Assembly (NCBI GenBank): GCA_029706075.1
Contig: JAINUG010000014.1
Coordinates: 1,874,501 to 1,938,500, forward strand
Reading direction: 5' to 3'
DNA length: 64,000 nt
DNA from: Aldrovandia affinis
Taxonomy: Eukaryota > Chordata > Actinopteri > Notacanthiformes > Halosauridae
Part shown: piece after piece, positions 54,579 through 64,000 of the stretch
Numbering within the stretch: position 1 is the stretch's first letter
Layout: each line of letters opens with the position of its first letter
Position numbers and translations under genes: made by a program
Notes under the pieces: generated by a model
Database searches by the model: none
What the model was told of the DNA's origin: nothing
What the model saw: the letters and a program-made list of their open reading frames with translations, nothing else

Positions 54579-56880
54579 TTTTATAGATAGATCCTTTATT
54601 TGTCATTGTAACACGTACAACGAAATTGAAATGCCAACCAGTCAGTGCAAAATTACAACATTTATAAAGACATGTATGAATAAAAAAAGTAATTTACAGA
54701 ATTTACAGAGTAATATATCTGGGATAAATACTAAGTGAACACACACAACCACACATTCAAACATTCTCCGTCATTGCACATTCCCTTATTGCACTTTAAG
54801 ATAAGTATTGCACTTCAGACATGTATCACAGGTTATTTTGTAGCTGCATTAAGTGTAGTTATTGTTGATGGGTAGAAACTGTTTTTGAGTCTGTTTGTTC
54901 GTGCTTTTATGGATCTGTACCATCTGCCTGACACGGCAACAGTTCAAACAGGAGTGTCCAGGGTGGGAAGTGTCCTTTGTGATGTTCACAGCTCTTGTGA
55001 GAGAGCGGGAACTATGTAGTTCTTCCAGTGTGAGGAGAGGGGATCCGACGATCTTCTGGGCCGTGTTGATGACCCTCTGAGCGCTTTCCTCTGAGCTGCT
55101 GTGCAGCTGGTGTACCACACACATATACAGTACGTCAGTATGCTCTCGATAGTGCACCGGTAGAAGGACACCAGCAGTCTCTGTGTGATGTTGTTCCTCC
55201 TGAGCACCCTCAGGAAGTACAGTCTCTGCTGGGCCTTTTTCAGCAGCTCAGCGGTGTTCACACCCCAGGTCATGCCCTCCTCCATGTGGACTCCCAGGAA
55301 ACGGAAGTCCGCCGCCCTCTCCACACAGACCCCGCTGATGGTTAGTGGTGGGATGTCTGTCTTCTTCTACCTGTAATCTATTACCAGCTCCTTGGTCTTT
55401 GAGGTGTTGAGGAGCAGGTTGTTCTCTCTGCACCACGCTGTCAGCTGCTCCACTTCATCTCTGTATGCTGACTCGTCCCCCCCAGAGATGAGACCCACCA
55501 CCGTGGTGTCATCCGCAAACTTGACGATGGTGTTGCTGTGGTGGGCGGGGGTGCAGTCATGCGTGTAGAGGGTGTACAGCAGAGGGCTCAGCACGCAGCC
55601 CTGTGGGGAGCCAGTACTGACACTGAGGGCCGTGGATGTGTGATGGCCCACTCTGACCCTCTGGCTGCGACCAGTCAGGAAGCTGTTGATCCACATGCAG
55701 GTGGAGTGTGGAAGTCCCAGGTCCCTCAGTTTGTCCAGCAGTTTGTGGGGGGAGGATGGTGTTAAATGCAGAGCTGTAGTCTACGAAGAGCATCCGTACA
55801 TAGCTCCCCCGCTGCTCCAGGTGGGACAGTGCAGCATGGAGGGCTGTAGCTACGGCGTCCTCTGTAGATCTGTTCCTCCTATAAGCAAACTGGTGGGGGT
55901 CAAAGCTTCGGGGAAGGAGTGATGTGATGTGACCACGGACCAGTTTTTCAAAGCATTTCATCACCACTGGTGTGAGTGCAACTGGCCGGTAGTCGTTGAG
56001 GCTAGAAACGTGGGGTTTCTTGGGCAGGGGGACTATGGTGGAGGATTTCAGACAGGGTGGGACAGTGGACTGGGCTAGGGACTGGTTGAAAATCCTTGTG
56101 AAGACTCCAGCCAGCTGGTACGCGCAGTCCTTCAGCACACGCCGGGGACGCCGTCAGGTCCAGCAGCCTTCCTCGGGTTAACGGCCCGCAGCGTGCGCCT
56201 CACCTCATGCTCCTCCACTGTGAGGGTTGTGCTGCTGTGGACCGTGGGGTGTGGGGTGGCTTCTGGTGGCTCTACCTCGGCGGGCAAAGAAGAGGTTCAG
56301 CTCCTCTGCCAGCGAGGCGTCACCTTCGGCAGCTCCGAGGTTGGTCTTGTAGTTGGTGATGTGCTGGACTCCTGCCACACCTGCCTACTGTTATTGCTGT
56401 CCAGGTGGTCCTCAATCTTCCTCCTGTAGTCCGCCTTGGCCTCTCTGATGCCTCTTCAGGTTAGCTCTGGCCGTGCTGTAGTGGGCCCTGTCGCCAGCCC
56501 TGAAGGCGCTGTTCCTCTCCTTCACCAGCTGCTGGACCTCCCGGTTCATCCAGGGCTTCTGGTTGGGATAGACCCGGATACGTTTGTCCACTGTGACCAT
56601 ACCTATGCAGAACATAATGTAGCACAGTACACAGGACACAAACACTTCCAGGTCCTGGTGTTCAAAAACATCCCAGTCAGTTTGGTCGAAGCAGTCCCGC
56701 AGCTGCTGGATGGCACCAACAGGCCAGGTTTGGACAGTTTTTGTGATGGTAGGAGCAGTTTTTCCTGAGGGGGCGTACGCAGGGATTAACAGCAGGGACA
56801 AGTGGTCAGACTGACCCAGGTGTGGTAGTGGTCTAGTCCACTTTATGGATACAAAGTTGTCTCTCAACCTATTTATTCAG
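54579..56880 (-). pseudogene. Non-LTR retrotransposon (CR1/L2/Rex1-like), 5'-truncated, inserted in the hAT element
   Basis: Minus-strand pieces in order: end of the endonuclease (HLGQSDHLSLLLIPAY, near 56830), linker KPWMNREVQQLVKERNSAFR, reverse transcriptase blocks [20 protein letters not shown] and [13 protein letters not shown] (55950-55750), the catalytic FADDTTV (about 55500), and the C-terminal thumb KKAQQRLYFLRVLRRNNIT (about 55230). Several frame changes break it. The 3' end (AAATAAAGGATCTATCTATA) and a 7-bp duplication CCAATAT (54572-54578 and 56881-56887) mark the insert. Clade not settled by eye. Confidence 0.88.
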
Positions 56881-57602
56881 CCAATATAATTTAGTAATGA
56901 CACTAATTACTTAGAAATTTAAAATAGCAGACAAATGTTTTTTTTCCATTCTAGGCTTTTCAAGGGCCCTCCCCCACTTGGGGCCCTAGGTAGTCAGTTC
57001 CCCTTTTCCCCCGCTACGACGCCCCTGCTCCAGAGTCCAATCTTTATGCCTCCTAGCAAATTGAATTCTTTTTTTCCGATTAGCCTCACTGACAAGTGGT
57101 TTTCTTAAGGCTACACAGCTGTTTAGTCCCAATCCCTTGAGTTCCTTTCGCATTGTGCGTGTGGAAATGCTCTTACTTTCACTATTAAACATAACCGTGA
57201 GTTCTACTGTTGATTTTTTACGATATGATTTCACCAAACGTTTAAATGATCGCCGATTACGATCATTCAAGATTTTTTTCCGACCACATTTATTCCTCGA
57301 AGATGATGGTTCACCACTATCCTTCCAGGTTTTAATAATGCATTGGACAGTTCTTAACCCAATTTTAGTCGTTTCAGCAATCTCCTTAGTTGTTTTCTTT
57401 GCTTGATGCAGGCCAATAATTTGACCCTTCTGAAACAGATTAATATATTTTCTCACGACCACGGAATATGTCTTCCGACATGGTTGTTTAAGAAATGAAA
57501 AGCTACTCATATTAATCACTGCAGTAATTATCCAATGGAAGGCTCTTACCTATTTGCTTAGTTAAATCCAGGTGGTGACTTTTGTTTTGGCCAGGCAGTG
57601 TA

Positions 57603-58495
57603 CAATCAGGTTAAAAACAAAACGCTTCTGGTAGTCGAATCTAAAAACGTGAAACCCAGTTAAAGATAACTATTTAGAAAAAAATTACGCCGTCTACATC
57701 TCCTAACCCAATTTAAACGGACCACCTCCAATGTTTTATGCTGCCCAGTTGATGGGTGGAGCGGGGTTGCCAGCTTTGATTGGCTTTACCACTGAATTGA
57801 CACTGTCACATTTTCCTACAATCACACCAACTTAACAAAACTAAACTAAAATACACATTTTCAGTTAAAATACCACGATTAACTCTTTCCTGATTATAGT
57901 CATATTTGCTTTTCCATACTGACTAGTATGAAAATCGTGTGAGTCGCCGCACACGAAGACAAGAAAATAAGAGTCAAATAGATTCAATGGCAGCCAGCTT
58001 CTGCGCGTTTGTGTTTGGGTTGAGCAGACAGTGCGATGCAGAGCTCTTGACAATAAGGAAGGAAAGGGGTTATGCGTCGCCCTCTACTGGAATGTTTACG
58101 AAATACAAATACAAGGCGCAGGGTTTTATACAAATATGTGCATAAATATAAAGACAGTAGCGGTGAATGCACGCACATCCGGGTAACTTCACAGGTGCAA
58201 GAATACATGAAAAATAAAGAACCAGGTTGTACCTGACGAATACCTTTTGATCGAAACGTATATTAAAACACTATTTGGGAGCAGAGAAACAGCGCGTGGA
58301 CATTTTATTTTTCACAAATCTAAATAACCTTACAACGGATTTAAAAACAGCATTCCATTTTCTCTGCTGAATAAGTTAAACACACTTCCCTAAGTATTTT
58401 CCAAAATCATTTTATGGAAGAACTGGCAAAGGTGGAGGTTGATCGACACAATGCATTATCAAGTGTGCCTTCAAACAGAACATAACCTTACTATC
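57603..58495. other. Intergenic spacer
   Basis: No coding or repeat feature recognised. Confidence 0.5.
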
Positions 58496-58497
58496 AG

Positions 58498-58640
58498 TGG
58501 TCTACCAGATGTTTGCGGGTTCAACTCCCCAGTGGGGCATTGCGCTGTACCCTTGACCTGAACCTTAACCTGAACTACTTTAGCGAGCATCCAGCAATGT
58601 GACTGGACAATAAGTATGCGAGTATGTAAAGTTAGCAATG
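58498..58640 (+). mobile_element. SINE (family B), tail lost
   Basis: GGGTTCAACTCCCCAGTGGGG, in two parts, followed by GTACCCTTGACCTGAACCTT and GAACTACTTTAGCGAGCATC. The L2 tail is missing. Confidence 0.55.
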
Positions 58641-58825
58641 CAACTGGCCATGGGCACCTGCAAACCTATAACACACAGATGCTAAAAAAACAACAGCAGC
58701 TAATAACAAGTATGTGTGTGTGCGTGTCCACGCCTGTGTACATTCATTGAAATGGTGAATACCCCAAATGTCTTCGGATTTAACTATTTCACTCGGATTA
58801 GTGAGAGAGTCCGTGTCACAGTACT

Positions 58826-58972
58826 GTGGTTCTGTGGGGCTCAGTAGGTAGAACATGGCATTGACAACACTGAGGTTGTGGGTTCAATTCCCACTGGGAC
58901 CACATATGCTGAAAAATGTATGCATTCACTACTGTATGAAAGCATTTGCTAAATGCATATATATATATATAT
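58826..58972 (+). mobile_element. SINE (family A) with deleted tail stem
   Basis: GGTTGTGGGTTCAATTCCCA head and CATATGCTGAAAAATGTATG body. The GGATA hairpin is deleted (CTACTGTATGAAAGCATTTG) and an (AT)n ends it. Confidence 0.8.
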
Positions 58973-59239
58973 TATGCTTGGTTATTGCTGGACGTTGAAT
59001 GCACATATGGAAATTATGTATAGAACTGCATTGTGAGCAACTTTCAGAAATGCACAGGTAAGACTGAATGAAAGGACAGATCGCAACGCTAGTAGCTAGT
59101 TCCATGCATGAGTTCTAAATGCTAACATGGCAAAAGCAGCACGTGCTGCAGAAGAATAGCAATGCATCGGTTTTCTAACAGGGAAACGCGTCTGTTTGAT
59201 CTCTTTTGTCACACCCTGTGTACTGGGGACCATTTACAG

Positions 59240-59433
59240 CAGGGTTCCTCAAGTCTGGCCCACAAATCCAAATTCGGTCCTGGTTTTCCTTACCTCTTGG
59301 GTAGTTAATTGAACAATTAATGCAATGCAATTGATTGGCCAGAGTGTCTTCACACCTGACTCCCAGGTAAAGGGAGGATGGGGGAAAAAAACAGCGCTAG
59401 GGCCCCACGAAGAGTGTGATTTGAGGAACCCTG
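59240..59433. mobile_element. hAT-type MITE (194 bp)
   Basis: Inverted ends CAGGGTTCCTCAA and TTGAGGAACCCTG; flanks ATTTACAG (59232-59239) and ATTTGCAG (59434-59441), an 8-bp duplication with one change. Confidence 0.85.
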
Positions 59434-59441
59434 ATTTGCAG

Positions 59442-61873
59442 CATGCCCATCAGCACACATATGATTTATAACGCATACCCATCAACCGAAATTAAAACGG
59501 ACTCACCGTTAAAATACATAGTAATTTATTATCCATACATTTATGTATTACATTTAATAAAACATTTAAAAGGAAAACTCACCCACTGTAGTGAAAAAAG
59601 GGGGAGGGGGGGTGCACAGACAGCACAACATAATAAATAATAGATTAGGTATACACTCCTGGGGGGGGAACAGAACACAAAGGCTCACATATTATATATT
59701 AAAGAGTCAAATGCGTCAACGTGTGTAAAAACCAAAGCATTTATAGACTTTAGGCATGTTTAGTACAGGGGGAATTTCTGTATTGTCCAAATTCAAGGCA
59801 CAGGTGGTGGCTTGACAGGATAGGTAATATCCTCCAGCCAAATGCTATGACTGTGAGAACTCTGCTGAGGGGAGGAGCTAGTTACCTTTACACTGGTTGT
59901 ACGGTATGTTACGATACGCCAAATGGTCTTTGATTAAATTCAGAATTTTGACATGATTGTCATTTAAATTTGAAGTAAAAATACATTCTCAAGGCACTTC
60001 AAATATCAAAGTGCTTTTGTTCAGAAGGCAATCAGGAGACGGGGGGGAAAAAATGGCTGCCATGAGACTACAGGGTCGAGTTTAGCTCCACCTATTATGG
60101 GGTTCGCAAAGCCTCACTCTCCCGTCACCACCGCCATGTTAAAAAATGATCTGCTTCTCAAACACCCCCTTCCCAGCCTGACAAACCCCTCCCCTCAGAC
60201 TCTGCAGTCCCGCCCCTCTCCCTTCCTTCCTTTTAAATACATCTTTGCGAACATCGTGTCTACAATCCTGACTAATAACCAAGTGACGGGAAAGTGAGGG
60301 TTCATAAACCTAAAATGGGATGAGCCATCACATTGTCAGTTACATGCGGATTTTAAACAATAGTAGCATGCTGATGTATAGAGAAAAGCCTTTTGATTGG
60401 TTCATGTGTGCCAATAAGTGACAGGGGCTCACTCTCCCATTGCTTCCCACAACCAATTCCCACACATTTTGTCTCCCAACATTCAACCACGTAGTAGTCA
60501 TTTTAGTCTCGTGGACTTCCAAAGCTATTGACAATTGATGAAGCTACTGGAACAATAAAGGGGGAAAGGGCCAACTGTTTTAAGGTTAGTGAGACAAAAA
60601 CACAGTGTCCTTGAAATCCCTCTTAAAACAAAAAGTTAAAGTCACAAGCAAAAGAAACGAGGCCTACTGTGACACAATGCCGACCGTGAGGTCAGGGCCG
60701 TTTTTTGGACCACCTCGAGCACAAGTGACTCACACAGCCAAACGGCGGAACAGAGGCCATTTGCTTTTAAACAAAATGCTACTTGGGAAAAAAGCCTGTG
60801 CTCTCAGAATAGGATGGGGCTGGGGATGAAGGGGATTATGGGAAATAACATGTCCCCCTGTGTGGTCCCCGGGGTGTTAAAGGCCCAGGCTCATACATTT
60901 ACAAAGCATCTTTTCAGACTGGAAATGTAGATAAACAAATGTTAACAGTGACAGCCAACCGTGTAGCATTGAAAGTTCTCAGTTTAAATCTTTTTTTGTT
61001 TATATCCAAGCAAGGCACCGTTAATGTGCATTGTTCCTATATTGCAAATTCACTTTTTCTGGCTACTGAACCAGATGACAAATGTTGAAGTCACTCCTCG
61101 GAGGCTGTTGAGTAAGGACTCCCGGCGGGCCCGATTTCAAACGCCACACTGCCACACAGGGGCCCTGTTTCCTGACAGAGGAGAAAACGGGATCTTCGTC
61201 TAGTGTTTCACTTTCACTGTGGCAACCTGCTGTTCTCCCACTTTGTCAGAAGTCCTGCGGCGTTGTCAGATCTGGTTTTCCCCAAAGCAGTCCTGCGCTT
61301 AAGCAGTCAGTGGCGCGGAGTTGCCTCAGTCACATTAGGAATAGTTAGTAAGAATGAACACAGCGACGACGGACTGCACACGGTAATCCTGGGAATTCTG
61401 GGATTGGGAATCAAACTCAAATAGTGGAGGTGTTTATCTTGGTAAGACATCTGGATGGAATGCACCTAAATCATAACAGTATTTTAATCTCATTCTTTAA
61501 AAGTAATTTCAGAAATGATCATACAGTAATTACATTTGTGGCTGGTCCCAGCTCAGGCTCCAGTAGATTTTTTCTCAGAGGTGGAAAAATTGAATAACTG
61601 GGATAAATCCATGCATAAGGACCAATCTGATATTTCCCAAAATGTGATAAGTTTGTACAGTTCTCAAATAAGCCGGCGAAAAGTGGGTTATTATACTTTA
61701 AGTATGAAAGTAAAATTACAAAACTGACTCTGTATCCTGCCAATTCCACCTCCGATTAGAAAATAACAATTAGATACAAAAAATATATATATTTTCAACT
61801 TCCGCCACACTTAAATAAGAACAAAAAAAATATGTTTTTTTAATTGCTTGTTATGGGCTGTGTGAAGGATGAC
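59442..61873 (-). other. Region downstream of niban2, including its 3' untranslated part
   Basis: No gene or transposon recognised. Possible poly(A) hexamers on the gene strand: ATTAAA at 61488-61483 and AATAAA at 59530-59525. Which is used cannot be told. Confidence 0.4.
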
Positions 61874-63632
61874 TCAAACCCCACTCACTATGTCTGATTC
61901 TGATACACCATCCTTCCCAGAAACCTCTGCTCCCGTCTGCGAGTTACTCTGTGGTGACTCCACAGCTATTCCCCCCTTTCCTGAGTTAGTGATGGCGTCT
62001 CCTTCCTCTTCTGCGGCCTCACTTGTAGGGGATTTGAAGCTGCTGTCGCAATGGTCACGAGGGACAGAATTGGCATCTGGCTGGGCAGGCTCTTGGGGCG
62101 GGTCCAAAGTGCTCTCAGCTGATCCAGTTGACGGCACTTCCTCTTCCTGTTTTGGAACTGCAGTTTTGGCTACTTCCTGCTCTGTGCTTTCAAAGAGCCC
62201 GCTCTCCTCTCCCTGCACAGCTTTTTCTATTTCCTGTATAGCACTCTCTATGTCCAACGTGCTTTCAATGTCTTGTTGTAAATTCTCTGTGGGCTGGTTG
62301 TTTTTCACATCCTGTTCAGCACTCTCTGTAGGTGGCTTGGTTTCCACTTCCTTTTCTGCACTCTCTGTAGGTGGCTTGGTTTCCACTTCCTTTTCTGCAC
62401 TCTCTGTAGGTGGCTTGGTTTCCATTTCCTTTTCTGCACTCTCTGTAGGCAGCTTGGTTTCCACTTCCTTTTCTGCACCCTCTGTAGGTGGCTTGGTTTC
62501 CACTTCCTTTTCTGCACTCTCTGTAGGTGGCTTGGTTTCCGCTTCCTTTTCTGCACTCTCTGTAGGTGGCTTGGTTTCCACTTCCTTTTCTGCACTCTCT
62601 GTAGATGGCTTGGTTTCCACTTCCTTTTCTGCACTCTCAATAGGTGGCTTGGTTTCCACTTCCTTTTCCACACTGTCGGTAGGCGGCTTGCTTTCAACTT
62701 CCTGTTCAGTGCTCTCCGTTGGTGGATTACTTTCAATTACCTGTTCTGCACTCTCTGTAGACGCCTTGCTTTCAACTTTCTGTTCCACACTCTCTGTAGG
62801 TGGCTTGGTTTCCACTTCTTTTTCTGTACTCTCAATAGGCAGCTTGGTTTCCACTTCCTTTTCTATGCTCTCAATAGGCAGCTTGGTTTCCACTTCCTTT
62901 TCTGTGCTCTCAATAGGTGGCTTGGTTTCCACTTCCTTTTCTGTGCTCTCAATAGGTGGCTTGGTTTCCACTTCTTTTCTTCTCTAGGCAGCGTGCTCTC
63001 AATAGGTGGCTTGGTTTCCACTTCCTTTTCTGCACTCTCAATAGGCAGCTTGGTTTCCACTTCCTTTTGCACACTGTCGGTAGGCAGCTTGGTTTCCACT
63101 TCCTTTTCTGTTATCTCAATAGGTGGCTTGGTTTCCACTTCCTGTCTTGCACTTTCAATGGACTGCTTGCTCTCAGCTTCCTGTGGGGCATTTCCAGAGG
63201 GCGCCTGGCTCTGCGCTTCCTCTACAACACTCGGAGCAGTGGTCTTATTCTCTGCGTTCTCTGGCTCGGCCGTCCCGTTGGGGAGGGCGGGCTGGCTTTC
63301 CGTTTTGGGGGCCTTTGTGTCCCCCTCACCCTCCTCCGGGATGCCTTCCACCCCCGGCACCTCCAGGCAGGACTCGTAGGGCAGCATGGCCGTCCCATCC
63401 AGCTGAATCATGGACACCACCTGTTTCACCCTGCGCCTCTTCTGAGCCTCGACCCCGTCCGCGTCGTACTCGCCCCCCTCCTCCTCCGGCTGCTTCCCCT
63501 CGCCTCCAAACTGCCCCGCCCAGTCGATGGGGGGGTTCTCCCCCAGCAGGTGCAGGTTTGGGTCGCTGTCGGTCAGGACGATGCTGTCCCGATACAGGTT
63601 GTGTCTCCTCTGGACGGCAGCCTCTTTTACAG
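61874..63632 (-). CDS. niban2: niban2 terminal exon with repeat tail (frame broken once)
   Basis: Acceptor GTCCAG/CT, phase 1. The frame is open from VKEAAVQRRHNLYRD to about 62990, then continues in a second frame from 62971 to the TGA at 61876-61874. The second frame carries the same repeat for more than 200 residues and a non-repetitive end, so it is the real continuation. Confidence 0.8.
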
Positions 63633-63832
63633 CTGGACAGAGAGACAGGAGGAACAGGTCAGAACTCTCTCACATGCTGTGTAGTAACACCGTAATGTAC
63701 AGCATGAGCCTCAGACTAACCCATCATGATGTCCTTCATGACGGACTGCAGCACCACCTCCTCGAACACGCTCTCCACCAGGATGAAGCGGGTGAAGTCC
63801 TCGAAGATCAGCTCCTGGAAGTGAGGCAGGTC
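61874..63832 (-). CDS. niban2: Niban-like protein 2 (FAM129B), last two exons, partial
   Basis: Only the C-terminal part is in the window; the 5' exons lie beyond the right edge. Exon N-1 codes LPHFQELIFEDFTRF and EEVVLQSVMKDIMM. The last exon starts VKEAAVQRRHNLYRDSIVL, then SDPNLHLLGENPPIDW and KRRRVKQVVSMIQ, all close to vertebrate FAM129B. That protein is a PH-domain, membrane-edge protein linked to cell junctions, survival signalling and MAPK-dependent localisation. A long acidic tail follows with about 24 tandem 13-residue units (EKEVETKPPTESA type), then a unique end SESDIVSGV. The tail frame shifts once at 62974 through an apparent one-base loss. As read, translation would end at 62863 after an out-of-frame Trp/Lys stretch. 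Assignment to NIBAN2 rather than NIBAN1 is probable. Confidence 0.84.
62230..63190 (-). repeat. niban2: 39-bp coding minisatellite in niban2 (about 24 units)
   Basis: Unit VETKPP[T/I]ES[A/T]EKE, 13 residues. The most regular copies lie between 62320 and 62660 and the more varied ones at both ends. Because 39 is divisible by 3 and no frame of the unit holds a stop, long false frames exist on both strands. Confidence 0.93.
63721..63832 (-). CDS. niban2: niban2 penultimate exon
   Basis: 37 codons plus one base, from DLPHFQELIFEDF to VMKDIMM. Acceptor CCCCCAG/GAC, donor G/GTTAGT. Phase 0 to 1. Confidence 0.87.
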
Positions 63833-64000
63833 CTGGGGGGGGGCGAGAGGCACGGGGTCAGCGGAAGGGTATTGGCAGACCAAAAACAACTGCTTAAGTG
63901 CCACGTTCAGCATGGGGGCCACCGGTTGCCGACCCTTGTTGTAGAGGGAAGGACAGTGGCAGTGTAGGTTGTGACGGTACAACGACAGCACAGCCTGAGC
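63833..64000 (-). other. niban2: niban2 intron, cut by the window edge
   Basis: No exon seen up to the end of the window; it starts with a C-run pyrimidine tract before the acceptor. Confidence 0.6.

Larger units (their letters stand above)
53060..57027. mobile_element. hAT-family DNA transposon (3968 bp), itself carrying a LINE
   Basis: Termini are CAGGGGCGTAGC and the complement CAGGGGCGTCGTAGC, flanked by exact 8-bp copies of CTCCAGAG (53052-53059 and 57028-57035), the hAT signature. Near one end, a minus-strand frame (53490-53173) is Glu/Ser-rich and ends in EDPGLWPENL, like the N-terminal part of some fish hAT transposases. No full transposase remains. Confidence 0.9.
52449..57510 (-). 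pseudogene. Tc1-like transposase, interrupted by the hAT insertion and a stop codon
   Basis: The N-terminal part (57510-57036) has a paired-type helix-turn-helix (TTKEIAETTKIGLRTVQCI) and a GRKK motif. The catalytic part (53059-52449) has the first Asp in MWSDESRF, the second in [11 protein letters not shown] and the Glu in [12 protein letters not shown]. The two parts meet exactly at the hAT target site, where the frame is continuous once the insert is ignored. A TAA at 52694-52692 cuts the frame between the second Asp and the Glu. 36 codons separate the second Asp from the Glu, not the usual 34. Confidence 0.9.
52418..57600 (-). mobile_element. Tc1-like transposon split by a nested hAT element
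   Basis: Outer inverted repeats (CACTGCCCATCCAAAAAAAA left; complement CACTGCCTGGCCAAAACAAA right) are flanked by TA (52416-52417 and 57601-57602). Removing the 3968-bp insert and one 8-bp duplication leaves about 1.2 kb, the normal size of a Tc1 element. Confidence 0.92.

Noticed and set aside
62305-62736. Minus-strand frame of KWKPSHLQRVQKR repeats
   Set aside because: Alternative frame of the same minisatellite. The acidic frame continues the conserved NIBAN2 domain and has a unique C-terminus.
61869-63684. Long plus-strand frames (372 and 242 residues) over the niban2 tail
   Set aside because: They are the reverse reading of the stop-free 39-bp repeat and of the GC-rich exon; repeats of the SVGGLVSTSFSAL type have no independent support.

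Overview
The window is vertebrate nuclear DNA, almost certainly from a ray-finned fish. Compact exons are separated by long introns with GT/AG borders, there are many (CA)n/(GA)n microsatellites, and typical fish mobile elements are present: Tc1-like, hAT, L2-type LINEs and tRNA-headed SINEs that share the L2 3' tail. That shared tail, with a GGATA hairpin loop, is best known from the eel UnaL2/UnaSINE pair. It is compatible with an early-branching teleost but does not prove one.

Four host genes can be supported. From left to right: fut7 (+, intact single coding exon, 3096-4127); pou5f3, the fish Oct4/Pou2 gene (-, four coding exons, 11494 down to 7174); npdc1 (-, nine coding exons, 50883 down to 20245, with an 18 kb first intron); and the 3' end of a niban2/FAM129B-like gene (-, last two exons, 63832 down to 61874, cut off by the window edge). 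fut7 and pou5f3 converge, while pou5f3, npdc1 and niban2 point the same way. The fut7-pou5f3-npdc1 block is the known ancestral POU5F3 neighbourhood of vertebrates. The four proteins do not form one pathway: a Golgi fucosyltransferase, a pluripotency transcription factor, a neural single-pass membrane protein and a membrane-associated PH-domain protein.

The rest is intron and intergenic DNA with many transposons. Left edge: a decayed pogo/Tigger-like transposase. Upstream of fut7: a hAT MITE with a perfect 8-bp target duplication and a SINE. 11.5-20.2 kb: SINEs, L2 tails and a CAAGTC-rich hAT MITE. The npdc1 introns: many SINE copies, minisatellites and two local duplications. 52.4-57.6 kb: a three-level nest (LINE inside hAT inside Tc1) with each boundary readable. 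58-60 kb: SINEs and another MITE.

The most notable coding feature is the niban2 C-terminus, which carries about two dozen tandem copies of a 13-residue Glu/Lys/Pro unit (39-bp repeat). The frame is broken once, by what looks like one missing base. I found no CRISPR, functional tRNA or rRNA genes, or other host genes.
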